Part shown: positions 21,832 to 34,711 of the stretch, piece by piece | Layout: each line of letters starts with the position of its first letter | Numbering within the stretch: position 1 is the stretch's first letter | Notes under the pieces: generated by a model | What the model was told of the DNA's origin: nothing | The model's database searches: none | The model's input: the letters and a program-made list of their open reading frames with translations, nothing else | Translations under genes and position numbers: made by a program | From: Guadua angustifolia | Taxonomy: Eukaryota > Streptophyta > Magnoliopsida > Poales > Poaceae | Direction: 5' to 3' | Assembly: GCA_036346375.1 (NCBI GenBank) | Contig: CM070500.1 | Coordinates: 83,246,437 to 83,310,436 of the forward strand | DNA length: 64,000 bases

Positions 21832-21848
21832 AGTTGACACCGATTTCT
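21832..21848. repeat. Target-site duplication of the LINE, left copy
   Basis: AGTTGACACCGATTTCT is repeated exactly at 42553-42569, 20.7 kb away. The two copies bracket the LINE with everything nested in it. Confidence 0.92.
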
Positions 21849-22015
21849 TTTTTTGTTTGTGAAGAAAACAGTCGAGCTGTTTTAGTATTAAGAAGGAAGG
21901 GAGAAAAACAAGGTTTTAACAGTTACACGGTGCAGGATATTGCACCAAACGGAAGCAAACGCGGAAGATTACAAGCGGAAGCGAAAAAAAGAGGAAGAAA
22001 AGAAAAGAGCGATTG

Positions 22016-23524
22016 CTAAGTAGGGCGGTTTAACAATTTTGAAAGGTGCTTCGTTCCTGCGAACGACCAGGTTAAAGCTTCATCCTTGACCGATTGAAGG
22101 ATTTCTTCATGAGTCCCATACGACGCACGGAAGACTCTATTATTGCGTTCTTTCCACCAATTCCAACAAGTAAGGATAACTAAGGTTTTGACACCTTTTT
22201 GAAGGGTCAATGGACAGTTTAGCCGCCGCAGATTCCATTGCTCGAAATTTGTAGGATAATCTGAACTGTTTGGTATGTCCGGCTGGAGCGAAGGAATGCG
22301 AACCCATTGTGCTATGGACGACCACAACTGTCAAGCTTGGGGGCATTCAACTAGGAGATGGAGAACCGTTTCTAAGTTTCGATAGCACATTGGGCAAAAA
22401 TATTGGTTGGGCCATCCTCTAGTCTGCAAGCTGCCAGCCGTCCATAGTCGATCTCGCCGCATAAGCGGATGAAAAATTTACAGTAGCGGCAAGCGCCCAT
22501 GCCGATCAGATTGTAGTCACGAAAGATCTTGTAATGCTGCCAGCAAACTGCATTTGGTACGCTGATTTTGCCGAATAGATGCCATTAGATGAATGATTCC
22601 ATGTGACAACATCCTGTTCGTCTGCTCGAAGAGTCACTGACTGGATCTTTGTCCATAGACGGACATATTCGTGTATGAGATTCTGGTCAAGGTTGTGACG
22701 GATGTCTCATATCCAGTTGTTGTTTAGCAATGCATCTGCCACCGATCTTGACTTCCTCCTGGAGTGCTTATATAGAAGCGATGCAATCTGGAATGGAGCT
22801 CGGCCTTGTATCCATCTAGCAATTCAAAAGGTCGTGTTATGCGACCATTTCCAATGTTGATCGTGGTTGCCGCATTGTGAATAGCATTTGATCGGGCTAT
22901 GTCACATGGCATCTGCAATCCATTCCATGGTCTTTCACTCTTTCTCGGTCTGTGCTCTTAAAGCGAGAGCCAGTATAAGAAGCGTTCGCCTTGTAACTCG
23001 TCAAGGTCTAGGATCCCTAAGCCTCCCATCTGGAGCGGTCGGCAAACAGTTGTCCACCCTACCTTGCAATTTCCAACATGCATGACTCCATTGCCCGCCC
23101 ATAGAAATGCCCTCCTCATCTTGTCAATATTTGCAATGAATTTCTGTGGTGCCTTTAGTGCCGTTAGCAGGTAGATTTGTATAGAGGTGAGTACCGTTTT
23201 GACCAAGATTAGTCGTCCCCCCACAGTGAGGTGAGTCGCCTGCCAAGCCGCAAGACGCTGAGCCACTTTGTCATGAACAAGCTACAACAAGACCTGGAGG
23301 AAGCGGCGCTAGAGGAAGCCCTAAGTATTTCATCGGAAGCTGTGATGTAGCTCCAGTGAAAGGTTGTAAGATATTTTGAAGTTGGTTGTCGTGACACCAG
23401 ATCGGCACTATAGAGCTCTTTGTCATGTTGATTCGCAGCCCAGAGGCTTGTCCGAAGCGATGCAAAATCTGTAAAAGTGCCTATAGCTCCTCCTTGACCG
23501 GATTAAGGAAAATGACGGCGTCAT
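22016..23524 (-). pseudogene. LINE ORF2, C-terminal half (RT thumb, zf-RVT)
   Basis: Directly continues the RT after YADD: DAVIFLNPVKEELQALLQIL, FGQASGLRINMTKSSIVPI and KYLGLPL, then VGGRLILVKTVLTSIQIYLL and GGLGILDL. A zinc-binding zf-RVT region follows (CPMCYRNLETVLHLLVECP), and the end has CWNWWKERNNRVFR and DEALTWSFAGTKHL, with a stop at 22016. Frameshifts at about 23270 and several stops between 22350 and 22955 show that this copy is dead. Confidence 0.88.
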
Positions 23525-24806
23525 TGTGGCGACCTGCATAATTAACCCCTGGTAAATACTGTCACCTAGAGTTAATTACGCAGATCTCAGTACAGTAACT
23601 AGCAAAACATCGGGCATTCCGATGCTTTATTAGTTACTACACTGTGTACAAAGTATTGCAGCAGAACAATAATTAGAGACAGATAACGGAATCTTTTATT
23701 ACATTCCATTAGCCACGTAGGGCTATTGTCCAAGTCTTAACTTTACATAGTAATATTACAACAAAAGATGGTCTTAACTTCCTATCTTCCTTCAACTGGC
23801 TAGCACAGGGAAATAGACGACTAATACTACTACTGCTCCTGATAGTAATAGTAGTAATAGCCATCCTCCGTAGGTCTTGCTCTCGGGAGTGGTCCTCCAA
23901 CCATGCCTCGAGGGTTGTTCAAGGACCTCACCTTCTAAGAAAAGGAAGGGTTAAGCAAGAGTGAGTACAAAGTACTCAGCAAGCAATAATAATGAATGCA
24001 GTAATGATTTTTCCTCCCGATTTAATCTTTTAGTTCTAACCTCACCCAAAATCACCTTTTTCCAAAATACCTTTTTATTACAGAAATTAAGTTTTAATTT
24101 CAAAGGTGGTTGATTTTAGAGTTTCAGGAAATTTCTACTAACACCGTATATGAGATAGCCGAAGCTGTCCATAGTCTCCAATCCAGAAGACTGGCTTGAA
24201 TTCAAGATTTACCCTGCGCAGGTTTGTATCACTTTACCCATAGTGACACCCACAAGAGATGCCCCAGAACGTTTATCGCTACTCTAGTATTAGTTCTCCA
24301 CCCTGTACCTTGAGTTTGTGACACCTATCCCAGACTGCCACCCAACTCCAAGATACAGTTGTACTCCCTCTCAACCAGGGGTACTCCGCTGGCTTCAAAT
24401 ATACCGCCGTCCAATTGGTTCTCAAGCCTTTGGGGCATACCGGCCTTTCCCAAAGCGCACCCTTTATACTTACCCATGTGGAGAGCTCTAATACTATCGT
24501 AGGACAACCTTTTCTGACCGATTTCACACACCATGGTTGATACTAGGTTTATGGCTCATTGCCCAAGTGTTAGTTTGTTGAAACTTATATTATAACCTAT
24601 GTAGAGGACCCCGCCGGCGAACATCCTTCTCATCGGCATCCTCTACCCTCCCATATTATTCATACGCCAACGGCTCCATTCGTTGGATGAGCCAAACAAT
24701 TTTTCCAGCACCAATTTATCAATCCATCTGTCCATTTCCAATCCATTCTTTCCAACCGCATCCAATTTAATACTTTTATTAAAAGATAAGCTTTTCCATG
24801 CAGTGA

Positions 24807-25090
24807 CACTAGTAGGAATTTGCACATCTATGACATTTTCCTCATGACGCTCTAAAAATTTGTCATTGAATAGCGTCTATCTATGACGAACTTTTGTGAT
24901 TCGTCATGGATCGTTAATGACGGAGTGAGCCACTAAAAGTTATGACGAAAGTCGAAAGCGCCATAGAACAACACAATTTTTCGTCACACATCATACACGC
25001 CATCCACAGCACCCGTTTGTGACGCTACTGTATTAAATTGTGACGAGGGCGGCTTATCATAGAACGATTCGGCATCGATGATGAAATGTA
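24807..25090. repeat. CACTA left subterminal repeats
   Basis: Many copies of CTATGACG, TTCGTCA and close variants in both orientations occur within 280 bp of the end. In CACTA elements such arrays bind the TNPA-type protein. Confidence 0.75.
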
Positions 25091-25787
25091 TTTCGTTATA
25101 AGTATGACTACCGAAGTTCTGTCGTATTTATTCCCGGATTTTGGTGCGCGAATTATTCCCAAGGATTTTGGTGCACATATCAAGATGTTATTAAGTTTAA
25201 GTCCATATTACGATCGCAAAAGAGAAGTTATTAATAAATGTGTTGCAATCGATCATGTTTTCAGCACAAACAACCCCAAGCCATTAAGCACACTCTGAGC
25301 TCTGCTAGAATTTGTCTTTGCCACCGACGCTACCATTATTGAGTCTTAATAAATGTGGTCGGACGGTTATCGAGAGCGATGCTAATCAACAGATTAGCAA
25401 TCTTGCTCTTGTCTAGTGCGTCGTGTTCTGCTTCTTCTCTCTCACGCCTGAAGTATATATGGGTGTATTTGCAAGTACATATTCAAGCGCCAAAAATTAG
25501 AACAGGAGCATTTCATTACAACTCCAAACATATGTGGGTTATACCTGTCTACATGCACGTGAATCAATCTAGCTAGTTCAGATACCAAACGCTCAAACAA
25601 AAACTACCATGCAGAAACAAGAGATCAGCTGGAGAGTAGTAAGAAGAGTTGCATTTTGCAGTCAAATGGATATCAAGTACAGTGACTGGCAAGCAGGTGA
25701 ACAATCCAGTTGAACACCGAGTTGCCACATTAAAACCAGTCACTAAAACTAGTGCTGGGAGACTTACCATAGCTTCACGTAAAAAAA

Positions 25788-26263
25788 AGGGCTTCGAGAC
25801 ATGTTCCCTTAGATACATGACAGAAACTTGACCATAAAACTTATGACAGAAACTTGACAGAAACTTATCAAAGGCCTGGTGAGCAGTGACATACCTTGAC
25901 CTTCCAACAAGGGCTTCGAGACATGTTCCCTCAGATACATGACAGAAACTTGAGTTCACATCTCATAAGTTTTATGGTCATCCATACTGAAGCATAACTT
26001 TGAAATAACAAAATACAAATTAATCATCATCTGACATGTCATCTTCTGCATACCTCTTTCCTTTCATCAGAAAAGAGGTGGCAAGCTCATGTGGTCACAC
26101 ATAATATGAGTTTTATGGTAATCAAAAGTGTTAATTAAATTCAGATACATGACAGAAACTTGAGTTCACATCTCATAAGTTTTATGGTCATCCATCTTTG
26201 AAGCATAACTTTGAAATAACAAAATACAAATTAATCATCATCGACATGTCATCTTCGCATTTA
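25788..26263. repeat. Local direct duplications inside the CACTA element
   Basis: Bases 25936-26050 recur at 26147-26263 with few changes (AGATACATGACAGAAACTTG start). The shorter block GGGCTTCGAGACATGTTCCC occurs at about 25790 and 25911. The blocks interleave, showing several rounds of local copying. Confidence 0.85.
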
Positions 26264-26318
26264 AGTTGTTAATTAAATCACACTACAATCTCGCAATACA
26301 ATGTCATCTTGAGACATT

Positions 26319-29300
26319 TCATCCCCAATCGCCTTGGGACATGTTAACTTGCCTATTACTTACTACAAGGTCTTCTAAATTAGCTTTAATAATAGTGACT
26401 TCTCCAACATCCTGCCAATGGTGCAGAACTTCCTTGGAATCACCTTCTTGCACTTCATGCTCTGTATCAGAGCAATGGTCATCTTGGTGTATGTCAGAAC
26501 AGTGATCATCCTCTTGAGCCACATTATACATATCCCTATGTTCAAATTTCTGCACAATTCGCCATCCTATCCCCAAAGAGGTGTCCTGCAAGTAAAATAT
26601 CTTTTTCGATTGAGTTGCTAAAATGAAAGGGTCAGACTTGTACCAGAATGACTGGATGTTGATGGATTTGAAATGTCCATCATCTCTAACACCTCTCGTC
26701 TTGCCAAACTGATTGAACCAATCACATCGGAATAGAACCACCGACCGACGGACATCTAGAGTGGAGTTATATTGCAAATCAATAATCTCCCTAAGGACAC
26801 CATAAAATTCAATGTTCTGCCCATCATGTGTACCATCAGTCATGACACCACTATTCTGTGTCTGGAGGTATTTCTCACGATCCACGGTGCTATATCGGAC
26901 TCCATTTACAATGCAAGTTGCCTGACTCTTGACTCGGAGATCGTGACCACATGATAGTGCATCTGACCCTTCACGACCTCTTACGGTTTGTGTTTCCGAC
27001 TTCTTGATCCGAGATACAAGGAAAAGTGCACAAGTCCGCTCCAATGTGAAAATTCATACAAAATTGCTATTCATAAACTATGTATTACTTACATGACTCC
27101 TAAACCATTTAGAAAATCCTTTTTGAAGCCTTTTGTCAACAAAGATGTGCCTCTTCTTTCTCTAACTCTCTCTCAGACATCTTTGCATGACATAGTGACA
27201 CAATCATTAGGTGAAATGACATAGTGCACAAGTCCGCTCCAATGTGAAATGACAAATCAGCATATATAAATGAAACTTACTCCAAATATGGCTCAACCTC
27301 CTCACGCTTATTTAGCACATACCAAACTAGTGGGCCATGACTTTATCATCGATGTATTGTACCTTATTGGCTCCTATGAGTTTAACACCATGCATAAAAA
27401 CAGAGGTGTCACCATCGAATGGCTCATCTCCACTACCGACGCCTCGATTAAATCTAGTATCAACATCCTCCATGTACCTTGAACAAAATGTCAAGGTGTC
27501 ACTTGCTACATAAGCCTCGGCAATTGATCCTTGAGCCTAGCCCCTGCTCCTCATCGAATTCTTGAAAGTGCCCGATCGCCGTTCTATTGGGTACATCCAT
27601 CCATATTGTATGTGTCCTCTAAGCAAAGGCCTCATCGGGTAGATGGACAGCCAAGTGCACCATCACGTCAAAGAAGGCGGTGGAAAATTTTTCTCAAGCT
27701 TGCATAGGATTAGTGGGATATCTTTTTTCAGCGGTAGTTTCACAACATCTATCCTCGATTTCTACTACACAACCTCGAAGAAGTTCCCGAGCTCGCAATT
27801 GCTTGGTATACATCCTTGCCCACAAATCCTCTTATGCTTGCAGTATGATTCTTTCTTGAAGGACATGGCAATCATGAGTTTTCAGCCCTCAGACCTTAGA
27901 ACCATCCGCACTTATGCATCTTGCTATGTTGGCGCATATCCATGTGGAAACTTGACACCTTTGAGGAACTTGCAAAACTCAATTCTTTTGTTCCTTCTTC
28001 AAGACATAGCAAGCTTGTGGGATACTGAACCGAATTGCCATCTTCTTTGTAAGTGCAAGTCATGCCTTATGCCCATATCATGCAAATCCAGCCTAGCATT
28101 GATTTGTGTCCTTTGTCTTGCCCTCGATTTTGAGCAATGTGCCCGAAGGTTGTCACATATTTTTCTCTATGTGCATGACATCAAGAACATGTGGCGACTT
28201 CAAGTCTTTCCAATCTGGCGGCTTCCACATACCTACTTTTATGTTGAAAATTAGTGGCCCTCCTTTCTCTCCGTGCTTTCTTTTCTTACTTGTAGCATGC
28301 TTACCGGCTTGACATCTTTCACCTTCTCTAGTTCATCCGGGACCTCCTCTATACTGAACTTTCTTGGCTCATGGTTTTCATGATGTCCATCAAAAGCCAA
28401 GCTTCTTCGCCATGCGTGTGTCCTTGGAAGGTAACGACGGTGGCCAAGGTAACCTATCTTATTCCTTAGTCGCCGTGACAATGGGTTTTATCGCAATGAA
28501 TACATGCATAATATCCTTTTGTAGTTCATACGACAAGGTGCTCAAAGCTGGATAATCATGTATGCACCATAGCACGGTGTACGAAGATTGAACTTTGCAA
28601 ACACTAAATGCATCATAAGTTCGACACCCTCCTAGAGTTCAAGCAATTCTTCTATAAGAGGCTCCAAGAATAAATCAAAATCCTTTCCGGAGATGTTGGA
28701 CACAGGATCAAGAATGACATCATGCGATTCGATGGATCGATGCATTCCCATGGTGGCAGACTTAAAGGTCTAACAAGCACAGGCCACATGCTATACGATG
28801 TGCTCATGTTGCCAAATGGATTGAAACCATCTGTGGCTAGGGCAAGCCTCAAGTTCCTTGCATCTTCTGCAAAAGTTGGATACTTCTGATCAAAGTCCTT
28901 CCATGCCTCCCCATCTATTTGGATGGCTCATTTCATTGTCCACCAACTTCCGCTTCATCTTGTGCCATTGGGTGTCCTCAGCTGTTCGTTTTGAGGCAAA
29001 GATCCTCTTCAACCTTGGTATAAGTGGAAAATGCCTCAATACCTTATGAGGAACCCGCTTGCTACCATCTGCATCTTCCCATCTAGATTCATCGCATATT
29101 GGGCACAAATCCATATTGGCATATTCCTTCCGAAACAACACACAATTATTCTTGCACACATGGATCGAGTTATATCCAAGGCCCAATTCACGAAGATATT
29201 TCTTTGCCTCGTCATATGATTTGATAATTGGCATTGAGGAATCTTGAGGACAATAGCTTCAATAATGCGATAAAAGCCCTATTCTCGATTCGATAATAAG

Positions 29301-29786
29301 ACTTCATATGGAGCAACCTCACCGAAAGGAGAATCTTGAATGGTTAGATCCCGAACAAAGTGACCAACCGCATCTTCAAGGACTCTAGCAAACTTTGGTT
29401 GTTGTCCATCTTCCTCTGCCGCTGTGTACAGTTCTCCTATCAACTCTGGCACTCCGTTATCGTCGTCGTCGTCATGCTCGCCCACATCTATCCCATCATC
29501 ATTATCGATTCATGCACGCTCTGAATATTCAACAACTTCAAAGATCAAGCGATTCCCCATGATGAATCCACCGAGTGTATGTAGCTGACATCCCAAAAAT
29601 ATGTATGTGGTCATGCACTTCTTGCTGAGGCCGTAAGTTCTGATTAAGACATCTACGACATGGGCAAAGTAATTCGATGTGTTCATCGAATCTTTGTGTA
29701 ACAAATTCCATGAACTGTTTCACTCCTTCGATGTACACAGGTGTGAATTGTCTCCCTTGTATCCATGTTCTATCCATCTGTACCAC
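26319..29786 (-). pseudogene. CACTA transposase, TNP2 type
   Basis: This protein would cut and move the element. The N-terminal transposase-associated domain starts at 29786 (MVQMDRTWIQGRQFTP, CPCRRCLNQN, HIHIFGMSATYTRWI). The Transposase_21 part includes AKKYLRELGLGYNSIHVCKN, CPICDESRW, KVLRHFPLIPRLKR and DNEMSHP (about 29234-28890), then LALATDGFNPFGNMSTSYSM (about 28850). Downstream are LDVMHIEKN, HLAVHLPDEA and GSIAEAYVAS fragments. The C-terminal DUF4216 part is at 27044-26319 (NGVRYSTVDREKYLQTQNSG, VLFRCDWFNQFG, KIFYLQDTSLG). At least six frame changes and several stops break it. Confidence 0.88.
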
Positions 29787-29842
29787 CGTTTGGGGATAAA
29801 ATCACACACAATCATGTCTTGAGACAAAATCCAAACAATACA

Positions 29843-29976
29843 AGTCTTAACATCATTACATTATACATAATAAGTCTTAACCAGTCTTAACATCATTACA
29901 TTATACGTAATAAGTCTTAACAAGTCTTAACATCATTACATTGTACATAATAAGTCTTATCCAGTCTTAACATCAT
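29843..29976. repeat. About 42-bp tandem repeat, three copies
   Basis: Copies read CAGTCTTAACATCATTACAT followed by TATACATAATAAGTCTTA, with slight differences. The array lies just upstream of the TNP2 start. Confidence 0.85.
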
Positions 29977-30132
29977 TACGGTCCCGAATCATCACTATCA
30001 ATTTCGATACCCTCTTCTTCAAGATCTCGCCAATCATAGCGTTCTACGTCATCATCACTCTGGTAGTCATAGGGAAGACACAACTCAGGGTCTACATCCT
30101 TTTCAAGCTCTACTTCATCTCTTTGCATCAGT

Positions 30133-30336
30133 TCATGAGATCAGATGGCAACTTGCTCTAAGCTCATGAGCTAGAGTTTCGATGTTAATCAACAAGCTAT
30201 TGAGTTCATTGGCACATTGACATGTGTCGGGACTAAAATTGTCTTCTACAATTTTGTTAAGGTCAGATGCGATGCCCTCTATTTCTTTTATAGTCCATGC
30301 GAAGTCTTTACTCAGTTTCTCCTGATCCTTGTCCAT
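30133..30336 (-). other. Small open frame upstream of TNP2
   Basis: 67 codons, starting MDKDQEKLSKDFAWTIKEIE. I do not recognise it. It lies on the transposase strand about 350 bp upstream of the TNP2 start and could be a leader exon or chance. Confidence 0.25.
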
Positions 30337-30686
30337 CTACATGTACAACTACAGATTAATATTGCGTAAGCTTAACTGACAACATTGTCCATCTACATGT
30401 ACAACATTGATTGTCGACAGCTTACTCAAAATTAAGCACAAGAACAACATGCTTATGCATACAAAATATCAAGCACAACGAGTTTAGAATTTAATTGTAA
30501 GCACAAGAACAGCTCCATGAATAACTATAGAAGTCCTCCTAGTTTGTAGTCTTCATAGAATCTCAAAACAAAAGCATCTCAAATAACAGCACCACAGATC
30601 GCCATTCTTATCCACAGATCGAGCTAATGTGAGCAGGACTAAACTAATAAAATGGAGGCTAACTCAGAATCCTTAAACCACTAAAA

Positions 30687-31281
30687 TTATTCGATAATGA
30701 GAGTTACAAGTCGGGACTCGAGGTACTGACCGGAGGAGGCAGGCGACTCAAGGCGAGGCGGCAGAGACAAGCGAGACACTCGGGGTAGAAGACAGCCGGA
30801 CACCACGAGAAGCAAGGCGACGGAGAGGCGGAGACAGCTCGGGACCACCGGAGGAGGCGGTGTAGCTCGGGAGTCGAGGTAGAGGCCGAGAACCGAGAAG
30901 GAATGCTGGGGCCGATGCTCTGGGTAGGAGGCGGCCGGGACCGGAGGCACGCACGGAGGAGGCAGTGTAGCTCGGTAGGAGAAGGAATGCGCTGGGACCG
31001 GGCCACCGGGGGTAGGAGACGATGCATGGCGGCCGATGCTCGGGGTAGGAGGCGACCGGGGACGGAGGCGATGCAGGACGGTGGCCGCCGGCAGTAGATC
31101 TGGAGTTCTGGACTCTGGAGTCGAGAGGGAGCGAGGGAACTGGCGGCTGGTGTGGCTGAATTGGGTTGGGGAATTGGGGTTTGGGGATGAACCTTGGATG
31201 CAGGTCACGGAATTGGGGCGATGGCGCGAGGGGCACGGACGCACAGCGCCACAGGCCCACAGGATATTGTGTCACTGACAA
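30687..31281 (-). other. GC-rich leader of the CACTA transposase gene
   Basis: A GC island in otherwise AT-rich DNA, with degenerate internal repeats (CGGGGTAGGAGGCGACCGGG and similar). Several overlapping open frames rich in S, P and R exist on the minus strand, none recognisable. Position and composition suggest the promoter and untranslated leader of TNP2. Confidence 0.4.
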
Positions 31282-32849
31282 TTGGGGTCCATATTATTTC
31301 AATTGGTTTTAAAAAAAGTGCAGTTTATGATGAAGTTTCAATACATTTCTAGAGTGTTTCAAATGGTCTTAAAAAAAGTGCTTTTTAGTGCACGTTGTCC
31401 ATTTCTAATTCGATAAAGCCATGGATTTTGAAAGTTTGAATCCTGGAGAGCGGTTTGTCTCCTGGTCTTTTCCTTCCCTTTTGTTTTTAGGTGGACTGCA
31501 TTAATATATGTTGAAAACTTTTGTATATATGCTAGATATATGAAAAGATGATTTTGGAATGTATTTGGGGAGATTGTGCGAATAATCTTCTCAAATCGGC
31601 TCATGATGCTTCCTTGTTTGGGGATGTTGTTCCTCCTAAGTTGGAGCGACCATTTGTACCGAGGTATTCTTTGTTGGTCAATTGGCTATCGAGCTTTTCA
31701 TGGTGCTTCTGTCATGGCAAAAGTCATTGTACTTTTTCGTTAGCTAACAAGTGATCAAGAATTTTAGCTATTTCTATGATATTACGCCTTGGATAAGAAT
31801 GCGCATGACAATGAGTTTGGCTTCATTTCCTCTGGTCACAAAAGAATCTTTGTTTTGGCATACATGCAATCAAACTTTGGATATATACATCTTTTAAATA
31901 ATTAGTAGCAACAAATCTGTGAGTGGTACTTCTTAGCAAATGGTTTCTCACACCACTCACTTAAAATAAAAGGTTTTATTTGTATATACTATAGCAATCA
32001 TTTATTCTTACTTTGAGTAAATCCAACTTCGAATTTCATGTAGCTATATAAGCAATCATTTATTCTTACTTTGAGCATTGAGCCTTAACCGACCAAGCCA
32101 TCTGTTTAGAAAGCGAGCATTGAGTCGCTCCATCCAAAGGTCATGTTCACGACCAACAAGATGCAAATGCTCATCCACAACGTCCTCGATCCCATTCAAC
32201 CTCATCCAAATAGTACAGGATCATCTACTCCCATTCAACCTCATCCAATGAACCGAACACACCCTAATTGAGGTGTAGTGGTGGGTGAGCGACTTACATC
32301 TCCAGTGGCGAGCGAGCGATTTCTGATATTGGTCCTTCCACATGAAGAATTTACATCTCCTCGAGATCTAAGCAAGGAAAATCAAATGAATTGAGGCACA
32401 AACCCTAAATAAAATAAAAAAACAAACAATTCTACTTACATTCCTTTCATTCTTCTTGCACTTGGCGAAAATTCTACCTGGGTTATTCTCCGTGTGCGAC
32501 GTCAGCTCAAAAATCTAGTCACCGCACATAGGGCACAGCTTGCTAGCGCGAAACTCCTGCTGTGACAATGGCCCTTTAAGGGCGGAGGGTTGGAGAAGCT
32601 CCCTTGCGACATCTGAGAGCTTTTAAAACATGGCATATGATCATTATGAAACTTGTCATACAACGTGATTAAACATGGCATATAATATTCTGAAACTTGA
32701 GTGAACAGCTTAAACTTGGAATTGAGCAACATAAAACTTGACGTTTAGCATGAGAGAACATGACGATAAAATGTGCTCTATTGATTTATTGAAGCCAACA
32801 CTTATCTACCTAGTTAGACATGTCAGTATCTCGCTTATTGTTTGGCAAA
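31282..32849. other. CACTA interior without a recognisable gene
   Basis: It contains a direct repeat AGCAATCATTTATTCTTACT (about 31994 and 32048). A 34-bp block at 32141-32174 (TCATGTTCACGACCAACAAG and the next 14 bases) matches the TNPA-like exon at about 34850-34912. Confidence 0.5.
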
Positions 32850-33298
32850 CTAGAATATTTTTCGCGGCGTCACACACCGCGCGCGATATTTTTTCGTAGT
32901 TTTTTTCTGACGGTGTTTTTTTAAAATCGTCAAGAAAACGAGCGAAACGGCTGAAAGGACACAAACGAAACCACATTTTTTCCGCATATATCTGGGGTTC
33001 TCTCACGAAGAATCTGCGATTGCGCTAAATCGAAAAGGTCATTTTCGTAAAAAATAGCCGGAATGATCAAAACGCCACTACGTGTTTTTTCGGTATCTAT
33101 TTAGGGTCCTATCACGAGACGGAGCACGAAGCCACCGAAAGATGCGCGAAATCAAATCGGCCGACAATGGAGAATGGACCAGCCAAGAAAAAGCGACATT
33201 TAACGAGGAGCAAAGCGACGCAGGTCGAGCAAGACCTTGCACAAAGGGGAGACGTGGCACGGCGCATAGGCCGCGAAACCTTCGATCTTTAGTATAGG
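32850..33298 (-). mobile_element. Non-autonomous Helitron inside the CACTA element
   Basis: Minus strand: host A, then CCTATACTAAAGATCG at the 5' end. The 3' end has the hairpin GCGGTGT-GTG-ACGCCGC (plus 32864-32880), ten bases, CTAG (32850-32853) and host T (32849). It shares both ends and interior blocks with the copy at 1756-2301, which is about 100 bp longer. No coding capacity. Grass Helitrons usually start TCTATACTA; here the first base is C. Confidence 0.78.
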
Positions 33299-33559
33299 TA
33301 GTACTTATTATTATTTCGGTTTAAGAGCACCTTTGCAAATTGCTATATAAAGCTAGCCGCAAATTTCGTTCGCGCCAAATGTCAAAAGCCCGCCACTTTC
33401 TCCGCCCCGCTGAAATTTTGGGCCTGAAATCTCGGCTTTTGTCCTCCGTCCACCGTAGGGCAAAACCGCACCGAAGGGCATTTGGAGGACAACTCGGCTT
33501 CTTCACCTCTGAACCCTCACTCGCAAGATCACGGCTCCTCACCTCCTCACCTTCGAACC

Positions 33560-33990
33560 CTAGCACCAGACTCAGATCCGCCGCCCCTCTCGCAGCAGCA
33601 TCCTCCTCCGAACCCTAACACCCAGACTCAGATCCGCCGCCCCTCTCGCAGCAAAGATCCTCCTTCAACCCTAACACCACTTTCAGATCCGCCGCCCCTC
33701 TCGCAAAGATCCTCCTCCGAACCCACACCTGGAGAATCCAAACCCTAGCGATCCCCTCGGCTCCTCTTCCACCAGACCCTAGCAGCCGCCTCTCTCGATT
33801 CCACCATCGACGACGCCTGCCGCACCGAAGCCGGTACACCGTCGACGACGCCTGCCGCACCGGAGACGAATTTTGCACCATCCACGACGCCTGTCGCACC
33901 GGAGCCGCTACCCCTACGATGGGAAGACGCCGACAACACGGAGCCGCTACCCCTACGATGGGAAGACGCCGACAACGCGTAGCACAAGGT
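33560..33990 (+). repeat. Tandem repeats in the leader of the TNPA-like gene
   Basis: Three copies of a unit near 55 bp contain CAGATCCGCCGCCCCTCTCG. Then come three of CGACGACGCCTGCCGCACCG, then two of GGAGCCGCTACCCCTACGAT. The last pair encodes a repeated RYPYDGKTPTTRS peptide in one frame, but translation is not established. Confidence 0.75.
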
Positions 33991-34711
33991 ACACCAAATA
34001 CATCCAACAGCACGAACTAGGTTCTTCATTTTCTTCTTCTTATTCTATCGATTAGGCATATCTGTTTCTGTAATGTTCCCCATGATTAATCCACCGAGTG
34101 TATATGGATTATAAAATGCACTATTACCACCAACATTACTCAATAATTCACTACCTGAATACGAACCTGTTTATTCCTGTAAGAACCTGCACTACCTGAA
34201 TACGAAAGACAGCGGCATGCCAATATCTTGGACAATAAAAGAAGGATGGAAGAACTTGGCATCAAAGATATAGCATCCTTTCGTTAAAAATATGTCAGCA
34301 GTAACATGCATCCGCAAAGGGAAAAAAATCAGGCAACAAGAGTAGTCATGGTGAAGGTTCTGATTCATCGGAGTATATCCCTGAAGATGAACATGAGGTT
34401 GAGGGAGATGATGATGATTGCTTAGACAAGGAGCAGCCAGTACCCATAAGGATCGAGGTGCTTCTTCTATCTTGGCTGGGGGGCTAGGATATTTGCAATG
34501 CACATGCTTACAAGTTGTTTTTTATTTGTATATAGACTCTTGTTAATTTATGCATATGCTTACAAGTAGTTAGTTTCTACTGTAGTTTCCTAAACAAACA
34601 ACAAAAAAGAAGCTTTGTACAAAGAGGAGGAAGCCTACTCCCAACATGGCTCCAGGAGTAAGGCAATCCAAGAGAGTGAGGGCACGTCCACTAACAGTGG
34701 AGGACCTATGA

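Noticed and set aside
30687..31281. Minus-strand frame of 185 codons
   Set aside because: Repeat-rich S/P/R composition in a GC island upstream of the transposase; better explained as leader.
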